A stretch of DNA of 64,000 bases from Pseudomonas sp. PD9R (GCF_019200975.1 NZ_JAHTMR010000015.1:1-64000), one strand, 5' to 3'. Shown: positions 26,778 to 36,584, counted from the stretch's first letter. Numbers and translations are program-made. Notes: a model not told the origin generated them from the letters alone.

Positions 26778-27748
26778 TGAGCCAGCTCCCACCTGCGATT
26801 TTCCTGATGGGCCCGACCGCCGCCGGCAAGACCGACCTGGCTATCGAACTCACCAAAGTCTTGCCCTGCGAACTGATCAGTGTTGATTCAGCGCTGGTTT
26901 ACCGTGGCATGGACATCGGCACCGCCAAGCCGTCCAAAGATCTTTTGGCGCAGTATCCGCACCGTTTGATCGACATTCTTGACCCGGCCGAGAGCTATTC
27001 CGCTGCGGATTTTCGTCGGGATGCACTCGAAGCCATGGCCGACATCACCGCGCGCGGCAAAATTCCGCTGTTGGTAGGCGGGACAATGCTCTACTACAAG
27101 GCTTTGCTTGAAGGCCTGGCTGAAATGCCAGCGGCCGATCCAGACGTGCGCGCTCAGATCGAAGAGGAGGCTGCACGCCTTGGTTGGCAAGCCCTGCACG
27201 ATCAACTGGCGGTAATTGATCCAGTTTCAGCGGCACGGATTCATCCGAACGATCCGCAGCGACTCAGTCGCGCACTGGAAGTTTATCGGGTCAGCGGTCA
27301 AAGCATGACTGCGCTACGCTTGCAACAATCTGCGCAAAGTACTGAAGCAGCCGCTTCGGGACGGCAACAATTGCCCTATACTGTCGCGAACTTGGCCATT
27401 GCTCCGGCAAATCGTCAGGTACTTCACGAGCGAATTAAACAAAGATTCACTTTAATGTTGGAACAGGGATTCATCGACGAGGTCGTAGCCCTGCGTAAGC
27501 GAAGTGACCTGCATGCCGGGTTGCCGTCTATACGTGCGGTAGGCTACCGACAAGTCTGGGATTACCTGGACGGCAAGCTGACGTCAGCCGAGATGCAGGA
27601 GCGTGGAATCATTGCCACGCGCCAATTGGCAAAGCGCCAGTTCACCTGGTTGCGCAGTTGGGCTGATTTGCATTGGCTGGACAGCCTGGATTGCGACAAT
27701 CTGCCGCGCGCCTTGAAATACCTGGGGACCATCTCCATATTGAGCTGA
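26777..27748 (+). CDS. miaA: tRNA dimethylallyltransferase
   Basis: Adds a dimethylallyl group to A37 of tRNAs reading UNN codons. The 323-residue protein opens with the P-loop segment FLMGPTAAGKTDLAIEL, followed by SVDSALVYRGMDIGTAKPS, LVGGTMLYYKALLEG and RAVGYRQVWDYLDG, all typical of MiaA. The ATG overlaps the mutL stop by one base. The frame open further upstream lies inside mutL and is not used. Confidence 0.97.
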   Translation: MSQLPPAIFLMGPTAAGKTDLAIELTKVLPCELISVDSALVYRGMDIGTAKPSKDLLAQYPHRLIDILDPAESYSAADFRRDALEAMADITARGKIPLLVGGTMLYYKALLEGLAEMPAADPDVRAQIEEEAARLGWQALHDQLAVIDPVSAARIHPNDPQRLSRALEVYRVSGQSMTALRLQQSAQSTEAAASGRQQLPYTVANLAIAPANRQVLHERIKQRFTLMLEQGFIDEVVALRKRSDLHAGLPSIRAVGYRQVWDYLDGKLTSAEMQERGIIATRQLAKRQFTWLRSWADLHWLDSLDCDNLPRALKYLGTISILS

Positions 27749-27843
27749 GTCCTTTCAATTGCCGTCTATCCTTGGGGGTGTGACGGCTGAAGCCATCTGT
27801 TTACCTATTTTTTTATTATTGAATCCTTAAAGGAGTGCGGCAC

Positions 27844-28104
27844 ATGTCAAAAGGGCATTCGCTACAAGACCCTTACTTGAATACTTTACGTAAAGAGAAA
27901 GTTGGGGTGTCCATCTACCTGGTCAACGGGATCAAACTGCAAGGCACGATCGAGTCTTTCGACCAGTTCGTCATCCTGCTGAAAAACACCGTTAGCCAAA
28001 TGGTTTACAAGCACGCTATCTCTACAGTGGTACCGGTTCGTCCAATTCGTCTGCCTAGCGCAACCGAATCCGAAGCAGGTGACGCTGAGCCAGGTAACGC
28101 CTGA
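27844..28104 (+). CDS. hfq: RNA chaperone Hfq
   Basis: A hexameric Sm-like protein that pairs small RNAs with mRNAs. The 86 residues include the Sm1 and Sm2 motifs (VGVSIYLVNGIKLQGTIESF and YKHAISTVVPVRP) and a short acidic tail. ATG 27844 is used, with AAAGGAG nine bases before it. It lies 95 bases after miaA and 12 bases before hflX. Confidence 0.98.
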   Translation: MSKGHSLQDPYLNTLRKEKVGVSIYLVNGIKLQGTIESFDQFVILLKNTVSQMVYKHAISTVVPVRPIRLPSATESEAGDAEPGNA

Positions 28105-28116
28105 TAGGAGTCTCCT

Positions 28117-29418
28117 TTGTTCTTTGAGCGCCACGGTGGTGGTGAGCGGGTAATCCTCGTTCACTTGGATGGACAGGACCCTGAGGCGCGCGAAGACCCG
28201 CAGGAGTTTCAGGAATTGGCTAATTCGGCCGGCGCCGAGACCGTTGCGTTTTTTAACGTACCGCGTCATCGGCCAACCGCCAAATTCCTGATTGGCAGCG
28301 GCAAGGTCGAGGAACTGCGCGACCTGGTTAAAGCTGAAGAGGCCGATCTGGTGATTTTCAATCACGTCCTCACGCCCAGTCAGGAACGTAACCTCGAACG
28401 TGTTTTCGAGTGTCGCGTGATCGACCGCACCGGTCTGATTCTCGATATTTTCGCCCAACGCGCCCGTACCCATGAAGGCAAGCTCCAGGTAGAACTGGCC
28501 CAGCTTGACCATATGAGCACCCGGCTGGTTCGTGGCTGGACCCACCTTGAACGCCAAGGTGGCGGTATCGGCATGCGGGGTCCGGGTGAAACCCAGCTGG
28601 AAACCGACCGCCGTTTGCTGCGGGTCCGCCTGCGACAGATCAAGGGCCGGCTGGAGAAAGTGCGCAGCCAGCGAGAACAGTCGCGACGTGGCCGTATGCG
28701 TGCGGATATCCCTACCGTGTCGTTGGTGGGATACACCAACGCCGGTAAATCCACGCTCTTCAATAACGTGACGAAATCCGACGTTTACGCGGCTGACCAA
28801 TTGTTTGCCACGCTGGACCCGACCCTGCGCCGTCTGGATTTAGACGATTTGGGGCCGATTGTCCTGGCGGACACTGTAGGTTTCATTCGCCACTTGCCCC
28901 ACAAGCTGGTCGAGGCATTTCGGTCTACCCTCGAAGAGTCGAGCAATTCCGACCTGTTGTTGCACGTGATCGATGCGGCCGAACCGGATCGCATGTTGCA
29001 GATCGAGCAGGTGATGGTGGTGCTGGGCGAGATTGGTGCCCAGGACTTGCCGATCCTTGAGGTCTATAACAAACTCGATTTGCTTGAAGGCGTTGAGCCA
29101 CAAATCCAGCGCGACGAAAACGGCAAACCCCAACGGGTCTGGCTATCGGCGCGTGATGGCACTGGTCTGGAATTGCTTGAGCAAGCCATTGCCGAGTTAC
29201 TTGGCGGTGATTTGTTTGTCGGTACCTTGCGCTTGCCGCAACGATTCGCTCGACTGCGTGCGCAGTTTTTCGAACTCGGTGCGGTGCAGAAAGAAGAACA
29301 CGACGACGAAGGCATCAGTTTGCTGGCCGTTCGTTTGCCACGAGCCGAGTTGAATCGACTGGTGAGCCGCGAAGGATTGCAACCGGTGGAATTCATCGAG
29401 CAACACACTTTGCAATAA
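28117..29418 (+). CDS. hflX: Ribosome-splitting GTPase HflX
   Basis: A GTPase that binds and splits stalled or stressed 70S ribosomes. The 433-residue protein has the N-terminal HflX domain (FNHVLTPSQERNLERVF, the glycine-rich loop GGGIGMRGPGETQLETDRR) followed by the GTPase domain (GYTNAGKSTLFN near residue 204, DTVGFIRHLP, YNKLDLL). Translation starts at TTG 28117, with AGGAG six bases upstream; I see no better start. Part of the hfq-hflX-hflK-hflC cluster. Confidence 0.96.
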   Translation: MFFERHGGGERVILVHLDGQDPEAREDPQEFQELANSAGAETVAFFNVPRHRPTAKFLIGSGKVEELRDLVKAEEADLVIFNHVLTPSQERNLERVFECRVIDRTGLILDIFAQRARTHEGKLQVELAQLDHMSTRLVRGWTHLERQGGGIGMRGPGETQLETDRRLLRVRLRQIKGRLEKVRSQREQSRRGRMRADIPTVSLVGYTNAGKSTLFNNVTKSDVYAADQLFATLDPTLRRLDLDDLGPIVLADTVGFIRHLPHKLVEAFRSTLEESSNSDLLLHVIDAAEPDRMLQIEQVMVVLGEIGAQDLPILEVYNKLDLLEGVEPQIQRDENGKPQRVWLSARDGTGLELLEQAIAELLGGDLFVGTLRLPQRFARLRAQFFELGAVQKEEHDDEGISLLAVRLPRAELNRLVSREGLQPVEFIEQHTLQ

Positions 29419-29514
29419 AAGCCTGAGAAAGCGGTTGTGCCGTGGTGACAGGCATTCTGTAGCATTGGTCGGCGCGCCGTGGGTGCGTCTTTGCTTTATC
29501 AGATGGAGAGCGCT

Positions 29515-30687
29515 ATGGCTTGGAATGAGCCGGGTGGCAACTCGAATAATCAGGATCCTTGGGGTGGCAAGCGTCGCAATAATGGCGACCGCAAGGGACC
29601 ACCGGATCTCGACGAGGCCTTCCGAAAGCTGCAGGAAAGCCTGAACGGGTTGTTCGGTGGTGGTAAGAAACGTGGTGATGACGGCGGTGGTCCGGGCAAG
29701 AGTGGCGGCTTCGGCGGCCTGCTCGGCATCGGGCTTGTCGTGTTGGCGGCCGTTTGGCTGTACAGCGCGGTCTATGTAGTCGACGAGCAGGAGCAAGCCG
29801 TGGTGCTGCGCTTCGGCAAGTACTACGAAACCGTCGGCCCGGGTCTGAACATCTATTTTCCGCCGATCGACAAAAAGTACATGGAAAACGTCACGCGTGA
29901 GCGTGCCTATACCAAGCAAGGTCAAATGCTGACTGAAGACGAAAACATCGTCGAAGTGCCGCTGACCGTGCAGTACAAGATCAGCAATCTGCAGGACTTC
30001 GTGCTGAGCGTCGATCAGCCGGAAATCAGTCTGCAGCACGCAACCGACAGCGCCCTGCGCCATGTGGTGGGCTCCACCGCGATGGATCAGGTGTTGACTG
30101 AAGGTCGTGAATTGATGGCCAGCGAAATCAAGGAGCGTCTGCAACGCTTCATGGATACGTATCGCACCGGTATCACCGTTACCCAGGTCAACGTACAGAA
30201 CGCAGCTGCACCGCGTGAAGTGCAGGAAGCCTTCGATGACGTGATCCGTGCCCGTGAAGACGAGCAGCGTTCGCGCAACCAGGCTGAAACCTACGCCAAC
30301 GGCGTCGTGCCGGAAGCCCGTGGTCAGGCCCAGCGAATTCTCGAAGATGCCAATGGCTATCGTGACGAAACCGTCTCGCGCGCCAAGGGTGAGGCTGATC
30401 GCTTCACCAAACTGGTCGCCGAGTACCGCAAGGCTCCTGAAGTCACCCGCCAGCGTCTGTACCTGGACACCATGCAGGAAGTCTTCAGTAACACCAGCAA
30501 GGTTCTCGTGACCGGCAACAAGAATGGCCAGAGCAATCTGCTGTACTTGCCGCTCGACAAAATGATCGAAAGCGGTGGCAAAACCAGCACTCCGGTGACT
30601 GGCGCTGCAGCCAGCAGCAATGAAGCGAATGCGCGTGCCGCAGCTGATCTGCAGCAACAGCAAGCACGTACCAGGGAGAGTCGCTGA
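29515..30687 (+). CDS. hflK: FtsH modulator HflK
   Basis: A membrane-anchored SPFH protein that forms a large cage with HflC around the FtsH protease and limits its access to membrane substrates. The 390 residues start with a glycine- and asparagine-rich cytosolic segment (MAWNEPGGNSNNQDPWGG), have one membrane helix near 73-93 (GLLGIGLVVLAAVWLYSAVY), then the SPFH domain and a helical coiled-coil region ending in a Gln-rich tail. ATG 29515 has GGAG upstream; an earlier in-frame start would add 12 residues. Its stop overlaps the hflC ATG. Confidence 0.96.
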   Translation: MAWNEPGGNSNNQDPWGGKRRNNGDRKGPPDLDEAFRKLQESLNGLFGGGKKRGDDGGGPGKSGGFGGLLGIGLVVLAAVWLYSAVYVVDEQEQAVVLRFGKYYETVGPGLNIYFPPIDKKYMENVTRERAYTKQGQMLTEDENIVEVPLTVQYKISNLQDFVLSVDQPEISLQHATDSALRHVVGSTAMDQVLTEGRELMASEIKERLQRFMDTYRTGITVTQVNVQNAAAPREVQEAFDDVIRAREDEQRSRNQAETYANGVVPEARGQAQRILEDANGYRDETVSRAKGEADRFTKLVAEYRKAPEVTRQRLYLDTMQEVFSNTSKVLVTGNKNGQSNLLYLPLDKMIESGGKTSTPVTGAAASSNEANARAAADLQQQQARTRESR

Positions 30688-31556
30688 TGAGCAATAAATC
30701 GCTGATCGCCCTTATTGTCGGCGTCGTCGTGGCGATCGCTGCCTGGAACTGCTTCTACATCGTGGCTCAGACCGAGCGTGCGGTGTTGCTTCAGTTCGGT
30801 CGCGTGGTTCAGGCTGATGTTCAGCCCGGCCTGCATGTGAAAGTGCCTTACGTTAACCAGGTGCGTAAATTTGACGCACGCCTGATGACGCTGGATGCAC
30901 CGACACAGCGCTTCCTGACGCTGGAAAAGAAAGCCGTGATGGTCGATGCCTACGCCAAGTGGCGCGTGAAAGACGCGGAGCGTTTCTACACTGCGACTTC
31001 TGGTCTCAAGCAAATCGCTGACGAGCGTCTGTCCCGTCGTCTGGAGTCGGGCCTGCGTGACCAATTCGGTAAGCGTACCTTGCACGAGGTGGTTTCCGGT
31101 GAGCGTGACGCGTTGATGGCTGACATCACTGCATCACTGAACACTATGGCGGAGAAAGAACTGGGCATCGAAGTAGTCGATGTTCGGGTCAAGACCATTG
31201 ACCTGCCGAAAGAAGTGAACCGCAGTGTGTTCGAACGTATGAGCACCGAGCGTGAGCGTGAAGCTCGCGAGCACCGCGCCAAGGGTAACGAGCTGGCTGA
31301 AGGCATCCGTGCCGACGCTGATCGTCAACGTCGCGTGCTGCTGGCTGAAGCCTATCGTGAGTCCGAAGAGACTCGCGGTGACGGCGATGCCCAGGCCGCT
31401 GCGATCTACTCCAAGGCCTATGGTCAGGATCAGGAGTTCTACGCGTTCTACCGTAGCCTGCGTGCCTACCGTGAAAGCTTCGCGAACAAATCCGACGTCA
31501 TGGTCCTCGACCCAAGCAGTGACTTCTTCCACTACCTGGAAAAAGCCAAGCCTTGA
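30687..31556 (+). CDS. hflC: FtsH modulator HflC
   Basis: Partner of HflK in the FtsH-controlling complex. The 289 residues have an N-terminal membrane helix (SLIALIVGVVVAIAAWNCFY), the SPFH domain (FGRVVQADVQPGLHVKVPY), the helical arm with ADADRQRRVLLAEAYRESEE, and the typical C-terminus YRESFANKSDVMVLDPSSDF. The ATG overlaps the hflK stop (TGATG). The gene ends the hfq-hflC cluster; a terminator follows about 85 bases downstream. Confidence 0.97.
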   Translation: MSNKSLIALIVGVVVAIAAWNCFYIVAQTERAVLLQFGRVVQADVQPGLHVKVPYVNQVRKFDARLMTLDAPTQRFLTLEKKAVMVDAYAKWRVKDAERFYTATSGLKQIADERLSRRLESGLRDQFGKRTLHEVVSGERDALMADITASLNTMAEKELGIEVVDVRVKTIDLPKEVNRSVFERMSTEREREAREHRAKGNELAEGIRADADRQRRVLLAEAYRESEETRGDGDAQAAAIYSKAYGQDQEFYAFYRSLRAYRESFANKSDVMVLDPSSDFFHYLEKAKP

Positions 31557-31867
31557 TACGACGTTGACCTGAATGACCCCGCCGGGCGGCTAAAGCTTCT
31601 GGCGGGGTGATCCTTTGGGAAAACGTGTGTATGATGCGGCAGCCGGGAAATTCCCGGCTTTTTTGCGTCTGCATGTTTGATTGCTGGTTTTAGCAGACGT
31701 CGGGCTGATTGGCTCGACAGGTTTTTAGAGGAAAGTGGTCAGCGAAGCCGATGAAAGGCTTTTCGCTCCGTTGTTTATGCGCGTGGATTTCGCACATGGG
31801 CCGACCATTTTCTGCTTCACTCAAGGCTCGCCCATAGGCTGGCCGCCCGGATATAGGGGAAGGCGTA
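31557..31867. other. Intergenic region hflC-hisZ (311 bases)
   Basis: Contains an inverted repeat ACCCCGCC / GGCGGGGT (31576-31608) without a T-run, then the terminator listed separately, then about 200 bases leading to hisZ. The short DUF2065-type gene that I remember here in other pseudomonads is not visible. GGGGAAGG a few bases before the hisZ ATG is its ribosome binding site. Confidence 0.6.
31641..31664 (+). terminator. Rho-independent terminator after hflC
   Basis: Nine-base stem AGCCGGGAA / TTCCCGGCT with a one-base centre, directly followed by six T. The tight loop suggests the inner pairs open; the stem and T-run are still convincing. Confidence 0.8.
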
Positions 31868-33055
31868 ATGGCAACGGTAGACCGCTGGCTGCTGCCAGAT
31901 GGCATCGAAGAAGTACTGCCACCGGAGGCGGCGCGCATTGAAGTCGCGCGTCGTCAGGTGTTGGATCTGTTCCAGAGCTGGGGTTACGAGTTCGTCGTGA
32001 CTCCCCATATCGAGTACCTGGAATCCCTGTTGACCGGCGCGGGCCAGGATCTGGATCTGCGTACCTTCAAGGTCATCGACCCGCAGTCGGGCCGGCAGAT
32101 GGGTTTCCGTGCCGACATCACGCCGCAGGTAGCGCGCATCGATGCGCACACTCTGCGCCGCGAAGGCCCGAGCCGCCTGTGCTATGCCGGCAGCGTGCTG
32201 CATGCTCAGCCACGCGCCTTGTCCTCCTCGCGCAGCCCGATCCAGTTGGGCGCCGAGTTGTATGGCGATGGCAGCCCGAGCAGCGACGTCGAAGTCATCA
32301 GCCTGATGCTGGCCATGCTGCAACTGGCCGATGTGCCGGATGTGCACATGGACCTGGGGCATGTAGGGATCTATCGCGGCCTGGCCCGCGCCGCCGGTTT
32401 GTCCGGTGAAGTTGAACAGCAGTTGTTCGATGCCTTGCAACGTAAGGCCATCGATGAGGTCATTACCTTGACCGAAGGCCTGCCTGCCGATCTGTCGGGC
32501 ATGCTGCGAGCGTTGGTCGACCTGTGTGGTGGTCGTGAAGTGCTGGCCGCTGCGCGCGAGCGTCTGGCCGAAGCGCCGGCGCCAGTTCTGGCAGCACTGG
32601 ATGACTTGCTGGCAATTGCCGAGCGCCTCTCCGTGCGTTTCCCTGAGCTGCCGTTGTACTTCGACCTCGGCGAGTTGCGCGGTTACCACTACCACACCGG
32701 TGTGGTGTTCGCCGTATTCGTGCCGGGTGTTGGTCAGTCCATCGCCCAGGGCGGTCGTTATGACGACATCGGTGCCGACTTCGGTCGCGCCCGTCCGGCA
32801 ACCGGCTTCTCCACCGATTTGAAAACCCTGGTGACCCTGGGGCGTGCTGAGATCGAGCTACCGTCTGGCGGTATCTGGATGCCTGACAGTACGGATGCGG
32901 CACTCTGGCAGCAGGTTTGCCAGTTGCGCAGTGAGGGTCAGCGTGTTGTTCAGGCATTGCCTGGGCAACCATTGGCCGCCGCCCGTGAAGCGGACTGCGA
33001 CCGGCAATTGATCCAGCAGAACGGGCTTTGGCAAGTATCGCCACTGGCTTCTTGA
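31868..33055 (+). CDS. hisZ: ATP phosphoribosyltransferase regulatory subunit
   Basis: A histidyl-tRNA synthetase paralogue that has lost aminoacylation and instead activates the short form of HisG, the first histidine enzyme. The 395-residue protein has the class II synthetase core (LLPDGIEEVLPPEAARIEVAR, MGFRADITPQVARIDAH, FDLGELRGYHYHTGVVFAVF) but no C-terminal anticodon-binding domain, which separates it from HisS. It lies directly before purA, the conserved Pseudomonas order. Confidence 0.96.
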   Translation: MATVDRWLLPDGIEEVLPPEAARIEVARRQVLDLFQSWGYEFVVTPHIEYLESLLTGAGQDLDLRTFKVIDPQSGRQMGFRADITPQVARIDAHTLRREGPSRLCYAGSVLHAQPRALSSSRSPIQLGAELYGDGSPSSDVEVISLMLAMLQLADVPDVHMDLGHVGIYRGLARAAGLSGEVEQQLFDALQRKAIDEVITLTEGLPADLSGMLRALVDLCGGREVLAAARERLAEAPAPVLAALDDLLAIAERLSVRFPELPLYFDLGELRGYHYHTGVVFAVFVPGVGQSIAQGGRYDDIGADFGRARPATGFSTDLKTLVTLGRAEIELPSGGIWMPDSTDAALWQQVCQLRSEGQRVVQALPGQPLAAAREADCDRQLIQQNGLWQVSPLAS

Positions 33056-33109
33056 GTTTTCCTGCCGGCTGCCGCCGGCACCAAGTTTGCGCGAATGAGG
33101 ACAAGTGTT

Positions 33110-34402
33110 ATGGGTAAGAATGTCGTAGTCCTGGGCACCCAGTGGGGTGATGAGGGCAAAGGCAAGATCGTTGATCTGCTGACCGAACATGCTGCCGCCG
33201 TAGTGCGCTATCAGGGCGGCCACAACGCTGGCCACACTCTGGTGATCGACGGCGAGAAAACCGTCTTGCACCTGATCCCGTCGGGCGTTCTGCGCGAAGG
33301 CGTGCAGTGCCTGATCGGCAACGGCGTGGTGGTTGCACCTGATGCCCTGCTGCGGGAAATCATCAAGCTGGAAGAGAAAGGTGTACCGGTGCGCGAGCGC
33401 CTGCGTATCAGCCCGTCCTGCCCGCTGATCCTGTCCTACCACGTAGCGCTGGACCAGGCCCGTGAAAAGGCCCGTGGCGAGCTGAAGATCGGTACTACCG
33501 GTCGCGGCATCGGCCCGGCGTACGAAGACAAGGTTGCACGTCGTGGTCTGCGCATCGGTGACTTGTTCCACCGTGAGCGTTTCGCCGCCAAGCTGGGCGA
33601 GTTGCTGGATTACCACAACTTCGTACTGGTCAATTACTACAAAGAGCCTGCAATCGACTTCCAGAAAACCCTGGACGAGTGCATGGAATACGCTGAACTG
33701 CTCAAGCCGATGATGCTCGACGTCACCGCTGAGCTGCACGACCTGCGTCGCGCTGGCAAAGACATCATGTTCGAAGGCGCCCAAGGCTCCCTGCTGGACA
33801 TCGACCACGGGACCTACCCGTACGTCACCAGCTCCAACACCACCGCCGGCGGCATCGCCACGGGTTCGGGTTTCGGTCCGATGTACCTGGATTACATCCT
33901 GGGTATCACCAAGGCCTACACCACTCGCGTTGGTTCGGGTCCGTTCCCGACTGAGCTGTTCGACGACGTTGGCGCTTTCCTGGCCAAGCGTGGCCACGAG
34001 TTCGGTGCTACCACTGGCCGTGCCCGTCGTTGCGGCTGGTTCGATGCCGTCATCCTGCGCCGCGCCATCGACGTCAACAGCATCTCGGGCCTGTGCCTGA
34101 CCAAGCTGGACGTTCTGGACGGCCTGGAAACCATCAACATCTGCGTTGGCTACAAGAACGCGGATGGTGCAGTGATCGACGCACCGACCGACGCCGACAG
34201 CTACATCGGCCTTGAGCCAGTGTACGAAGAGATGCCGGGCTGGACCGAATCCACCGTCGGTGCCAAGACTCTGGAAGAGCTGCCACAAGCTGCACGCAAC
34301 TACATCAAACGTGTCGAAGAGTTGGTCGGCGCGCCGATCGACATTATTTCGACAGGCCCGGACCGCAACGAAACCATCGTGCTGCGTCACCCGTTTGCTT
34401 AA
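33110..34402 (+). CDS. purA: Adenylosuccinate synthetase
   Basis: Joins IMP and aspartate using GTP, the first committed step to AMP. The 430-residue protein starts with VVVLGTQWGDEGKGKIVD, followed by the catalytic GGHNAGHTLV, IGTTGRGIGPAYEDK, FEGAQGSLLDIDHGTYPYVT and GRARRCGWFDAV. ATG 33110 lies after a GAGGA sequence. A strong terminator follows. Confidence 0.98.
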   Translation: MGKNVVVLGTQWGDEGKGKIVDLLTEHAAAVVRYQGGHNAGHTLVIDGEKTVLHLIPSGVLREGVQCLIGNGVVVAPDALLREIIKLEEKGVPVRERLRISPSCPLILSYHVALDQAREKARGELKIGTTGRGIGPAYEDKVARRGLRIGDLFHRERFAAKLGELLDYHNFVLVNYYKEPAIDFQKTLDECMEYAELLKPMMLDVTAELHDLRRAGKDIMFEGAQGSLLDIDHGTYPYVTSSNTTAGGIATGSGFGPMYLDYILGITKAYTTRVGSGPFPTELFDDVGAFLAKRGHEFGATTGRARRCGWFDAVILRRAIDVNSISGLCLTKLDVLDGLETINICVGYKNADGAVIDAPTDADSYIGLEPVYEEMPGWTESTVGAKTLEELPQAARNYIKRVEELVGAPIDIISTGPDRNETIVLRHPFA

Positions 34403-34422
34403 TAAGTCGTTGATGTAAAACA

Positions 34423-34453
34423 CAAAGGCCCCTTAATCGGGGCCTTTGTCGTT
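34423..34453 (+). terminator. Rho-independent terminator after purA
   Basis: Nine-base stem AAAGGCCCC / GGGGCCTTT with a six-base loop, followed by TGTCGTTT, about 20 bases after the purA stop. Confidence 0.88.
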
Positions 34454-34552
34454 TATGTCGGTTGTGCGGCATGACCTTTGCTACGAACATCATTAAAAGC
34501 ATGGCTTCTGGCGTGCCATCAAATTAATGGCGTCAATGCAGAGGGATTCTAA

Positions 34553-36487
34553 GTGTCGGCCGTTCTCTCACTGTTACAAAGCCGTCTTTTACGGCCCGTG
34601 TTCGTTACCCTTGGTATCGCCCTTTTGGTGCAGGTGCTGGTAGCTGTTGCTCTTACCCGGAGCACGGTGACTGCATTGGAGGCCGATCTGGGCGTGCGCC
34701 TGGGTGCCGACAGTCAAAAACTTTCCGGCGAGCTTGAGCAGGCGGGGCGTGAGGTCACGTCGAGCCTTGACAGTCTCTCCACCAGCACGCGACAGCGCCT
34801 CACGGCCGGTTTGTCCTCGCGATTGGAGGAAGAGCAGGCGCAACTGCGCGCGACTCTGGAAAAAGACCTGAAGGACTCCGCCAATGATATGGCGCAGCTT
34901 CTGGCCTCGGTCGCGCCCCGCGCCATGTGGGACAGCGACGTTCCAACCCTCTCCGAATTTGCGCGCCGGGCGCAGCGCAATCCCAACGTGTTGTTCGTGG
35001 TCTACGACGATGCGACGGGCCAGCATTTGACGCGTTATCTCAACCGCGAGAACCCAATCAACAAGGCCCTGTTGGAAAAGGGCCAGGGCGAGCGGGCGCT
35101 GGATAAAGTGCTGGATGCGGCGAAGAACGATCCGTCGGTCTACTACCTTGAAGCGTCGATCAACCCTAATGGTGTTGAGATCGGCAAAGTACTGATGGGG
35201 GTTTCGACCGCCTCGGTAGAAACCGATCTTGCAGCCCTCGACAAGCGCTTCTCGGCGCTGATCGCCAGCAGTGATCAACTTGTGGGTGACAGTCTTAAAG
35301 GTGCGGCGGCTGACAGTGCCACCGCGATGCGTGCTCGTCTCGCATCCGCGCAGTCCACGGCCTCTGAAATGAAAGCCAACACCACCAGTACGGTGCAGGA
35401 AGCGGCAGCCACCTTGCGCTGGCGCATCGGCATGGGCCTGGCGGTGGTGGGCGCTGGCGTTCTGTTGCTGCTTGCTGTGGTGCTCGGTCGTCGTGTGGTC
35501 AATCGCTTGAAAATGCTGATTGCCGCTATGGATGACCTGGCCGCAGGTGAGGGTGATCTGACCAAGCGTGTGCAGATCAACAGCAAGGACGAAATCGGCG
35601 ACATGGCCTCGGCGGTCAATCGCTTTGTGGATAAGTTGCAGCCGATTGTCCGCGAGGCTGGCGATGTGGCCCAGCGCACCGGTGTGGAGATCGGTGCCAT
35701 GACTCTGCGCAATGCCGGGGCTGATGCAGCGGCAGGCATGCAGCGCGATGAGGTGGCCGAGAGCCTGCGCGCGTTGTCGCAGATGGCTGATGAAGCGCAG
35801 TCGGAAAGCCATGCCATGCAGGCGGCGTTGAAGCAGGTTGTGGATATCCGTCAGGCGACCGACGAAAACACCCGGACCTCGGCGAAAGTCGGCAGTTTGA
35901 TCGAGGCGTTGGCCGGGCAGGTTGATACCGGTTCGCAAGTGATCGAGCGGCTGGCGCAGCAGAGTGAACAGATTGAAGTGGTGCTGACGGTGATTCATGG
36001 GATTGCCGAGCAAACCAACCTGCTGGCGCTGAACGCTGCCATCGAAGCGGCGCGTGCCGGGGAAACCGGGCGTGGGTTTGCGGTGGTGGCGGACGAAGTG
36101 CGAGCGTTGGCGAGCAAAACGCAAAGCTCCACTGGCGATATTCAGGCGCACATTGTGGCGTTGCAGCAGGGCGCTCGTGAGGCGGTGGCGGCGATCGGTC
36201 AGGCCGGGCGCCAGGCTAACGAAGGGTTGCTGGTGTTGCGTGACAGTGCGCGGTTGCAACAGTCGGTGCAGGCCTCGGTAGAGCAGGTGCATGCGGCGAT
36301 CGGTCTGGCGACCCAGGCGGCTGCGCATCAGGCGCAAGGTGCGCAGGCGGTGCGTGGTCGAGTCGAGACCATTCATGCGCAGGCTGAGAGGGCGGCTCAG
36401 GCGGTGGTGGAAACCACGGCCAGCGGCAAGGTGCTGGACGGTCTGGCGGCGCAGTTGAAGGCGAGCCTGGGACAGTTCAGGGCCTGA
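34553..36487 (+). CDS. Methyl-accepting chemotaxis protein
   Basis: A 644-residue chemoreceptor. It has an N-terminal membrane helix (about 13-35, RPVFVTLGIALLVQVLVAVAL), a periplasmic sensor of roughly 250 residues, a second helix near 289-312 (GMGLAVVGAGVLLLLAVVLG), a HAMP linker (about 313-365, with LAAGEGDLTKRVQINSKDEIG) and the cytoplasmic signalling tip IAEQTNLLALNAAIEAARAG near 483-503. The start is GTG with AGAGGG upstream. The periplasmic part resembles a single Cache-type sensor (MWDSDVPTLSEFARRAQRNP), but the ligand cannot be read from sequence. It stands alone after the purA terminator. Confidence 0.92.
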   Translation: MSAVLSLLQSRLLRPVFVTLGIALLVQVLVAVALTRSTVTALEADLGVRLGADSQKLSGELEQAGREVTSSLDSLSTSTRQRLTAGLSSRLEEEQAQLRATLEKDLKDSANDMAQLLASVAPRAMWDSDVPTLSEFARRAQRNPNVLFVVYDDATGQHLTRYLNRENPINKALLEKGQGERALDKVLDAAKNDPSVYYLEASINPNGVEIGKVLMGVSTASVETDLAALDKRFSALIASSDQLVGDSLKGAAADSATAMRARLASAQSTASEMKANTTSTVQEAAATLRWRIGMGLAVVGAGVLLLLAVVLGRRVVNRLKMLIAAMDDLAAGEGDLTKRVQINSKDEIGDMASAVNRFVDKLQPIVREAGDVAQRTGVEIGAMTLRNAGADAAAGMQRDEVAESLRALSQMADEAQSESHAMQAALKQVVDIRQATDENTRTSAKVGSLIEALAGQVDTGSQVIERLAQQSEQIEVVLTVIHGIAEQTNLLALNAAIEAARAGETGRGFAVVADEVRALASKTQSSTGDIQAHIVALQQGAREAVAAIGQAGRQANEGLLVLRDSARLQQSVQASVEQVHAAIGLATQAAAHQAQGAQAVRGRVETIHAQAERAAQAVVETTASGKVLDGLAAQLKASLGQFRA

Positions 36488-36494
36488 TGTTCTA

Positions 36495-36580
36495 AAGATC
36501 AAAAGATCGCAGCCTGCGGCAGCACCTTCAGGGAAGCGCATATTTCTCTGTAGGAGCTACCGTAGGCTGCGAACCTTTGC
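36495..36580. repeat. Two degenerate extragenic repeats in tail-to-tail order
   Basis: A leftward unit (AAGATCAAAAGATCGCAGCC at 36495-36514, ending GGCAGCACC) and a rightward unit (TGTAGGAGCTACCGTAGG from 36549). Both carry base changes relative to the other copies, so they look older. Confidence 0.75.
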
Positions 36581-36584
36581 ATTT

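Noticed and set aside
31576..31608. Inverted repeat ACCCCGCC / GGCGGGGT as a terminator of hflC
   Set aside because: No T-run follows; the hairpin at 31641 is a much better terminator.
31868..33055. Histidyl-tRNA synthetase instead of HisZ
   Set aside because: The anticodon-binding domain is missing and the gene sits before purA, the usual hisZ place.
34502..34517. Possible sigma-54 site TGGCTTCTGGCGTGC before the chemoreceptor gene
   Set aside because: Spacing fits, but A after TGGC and the first T of TTGC are missing; too weak to report.
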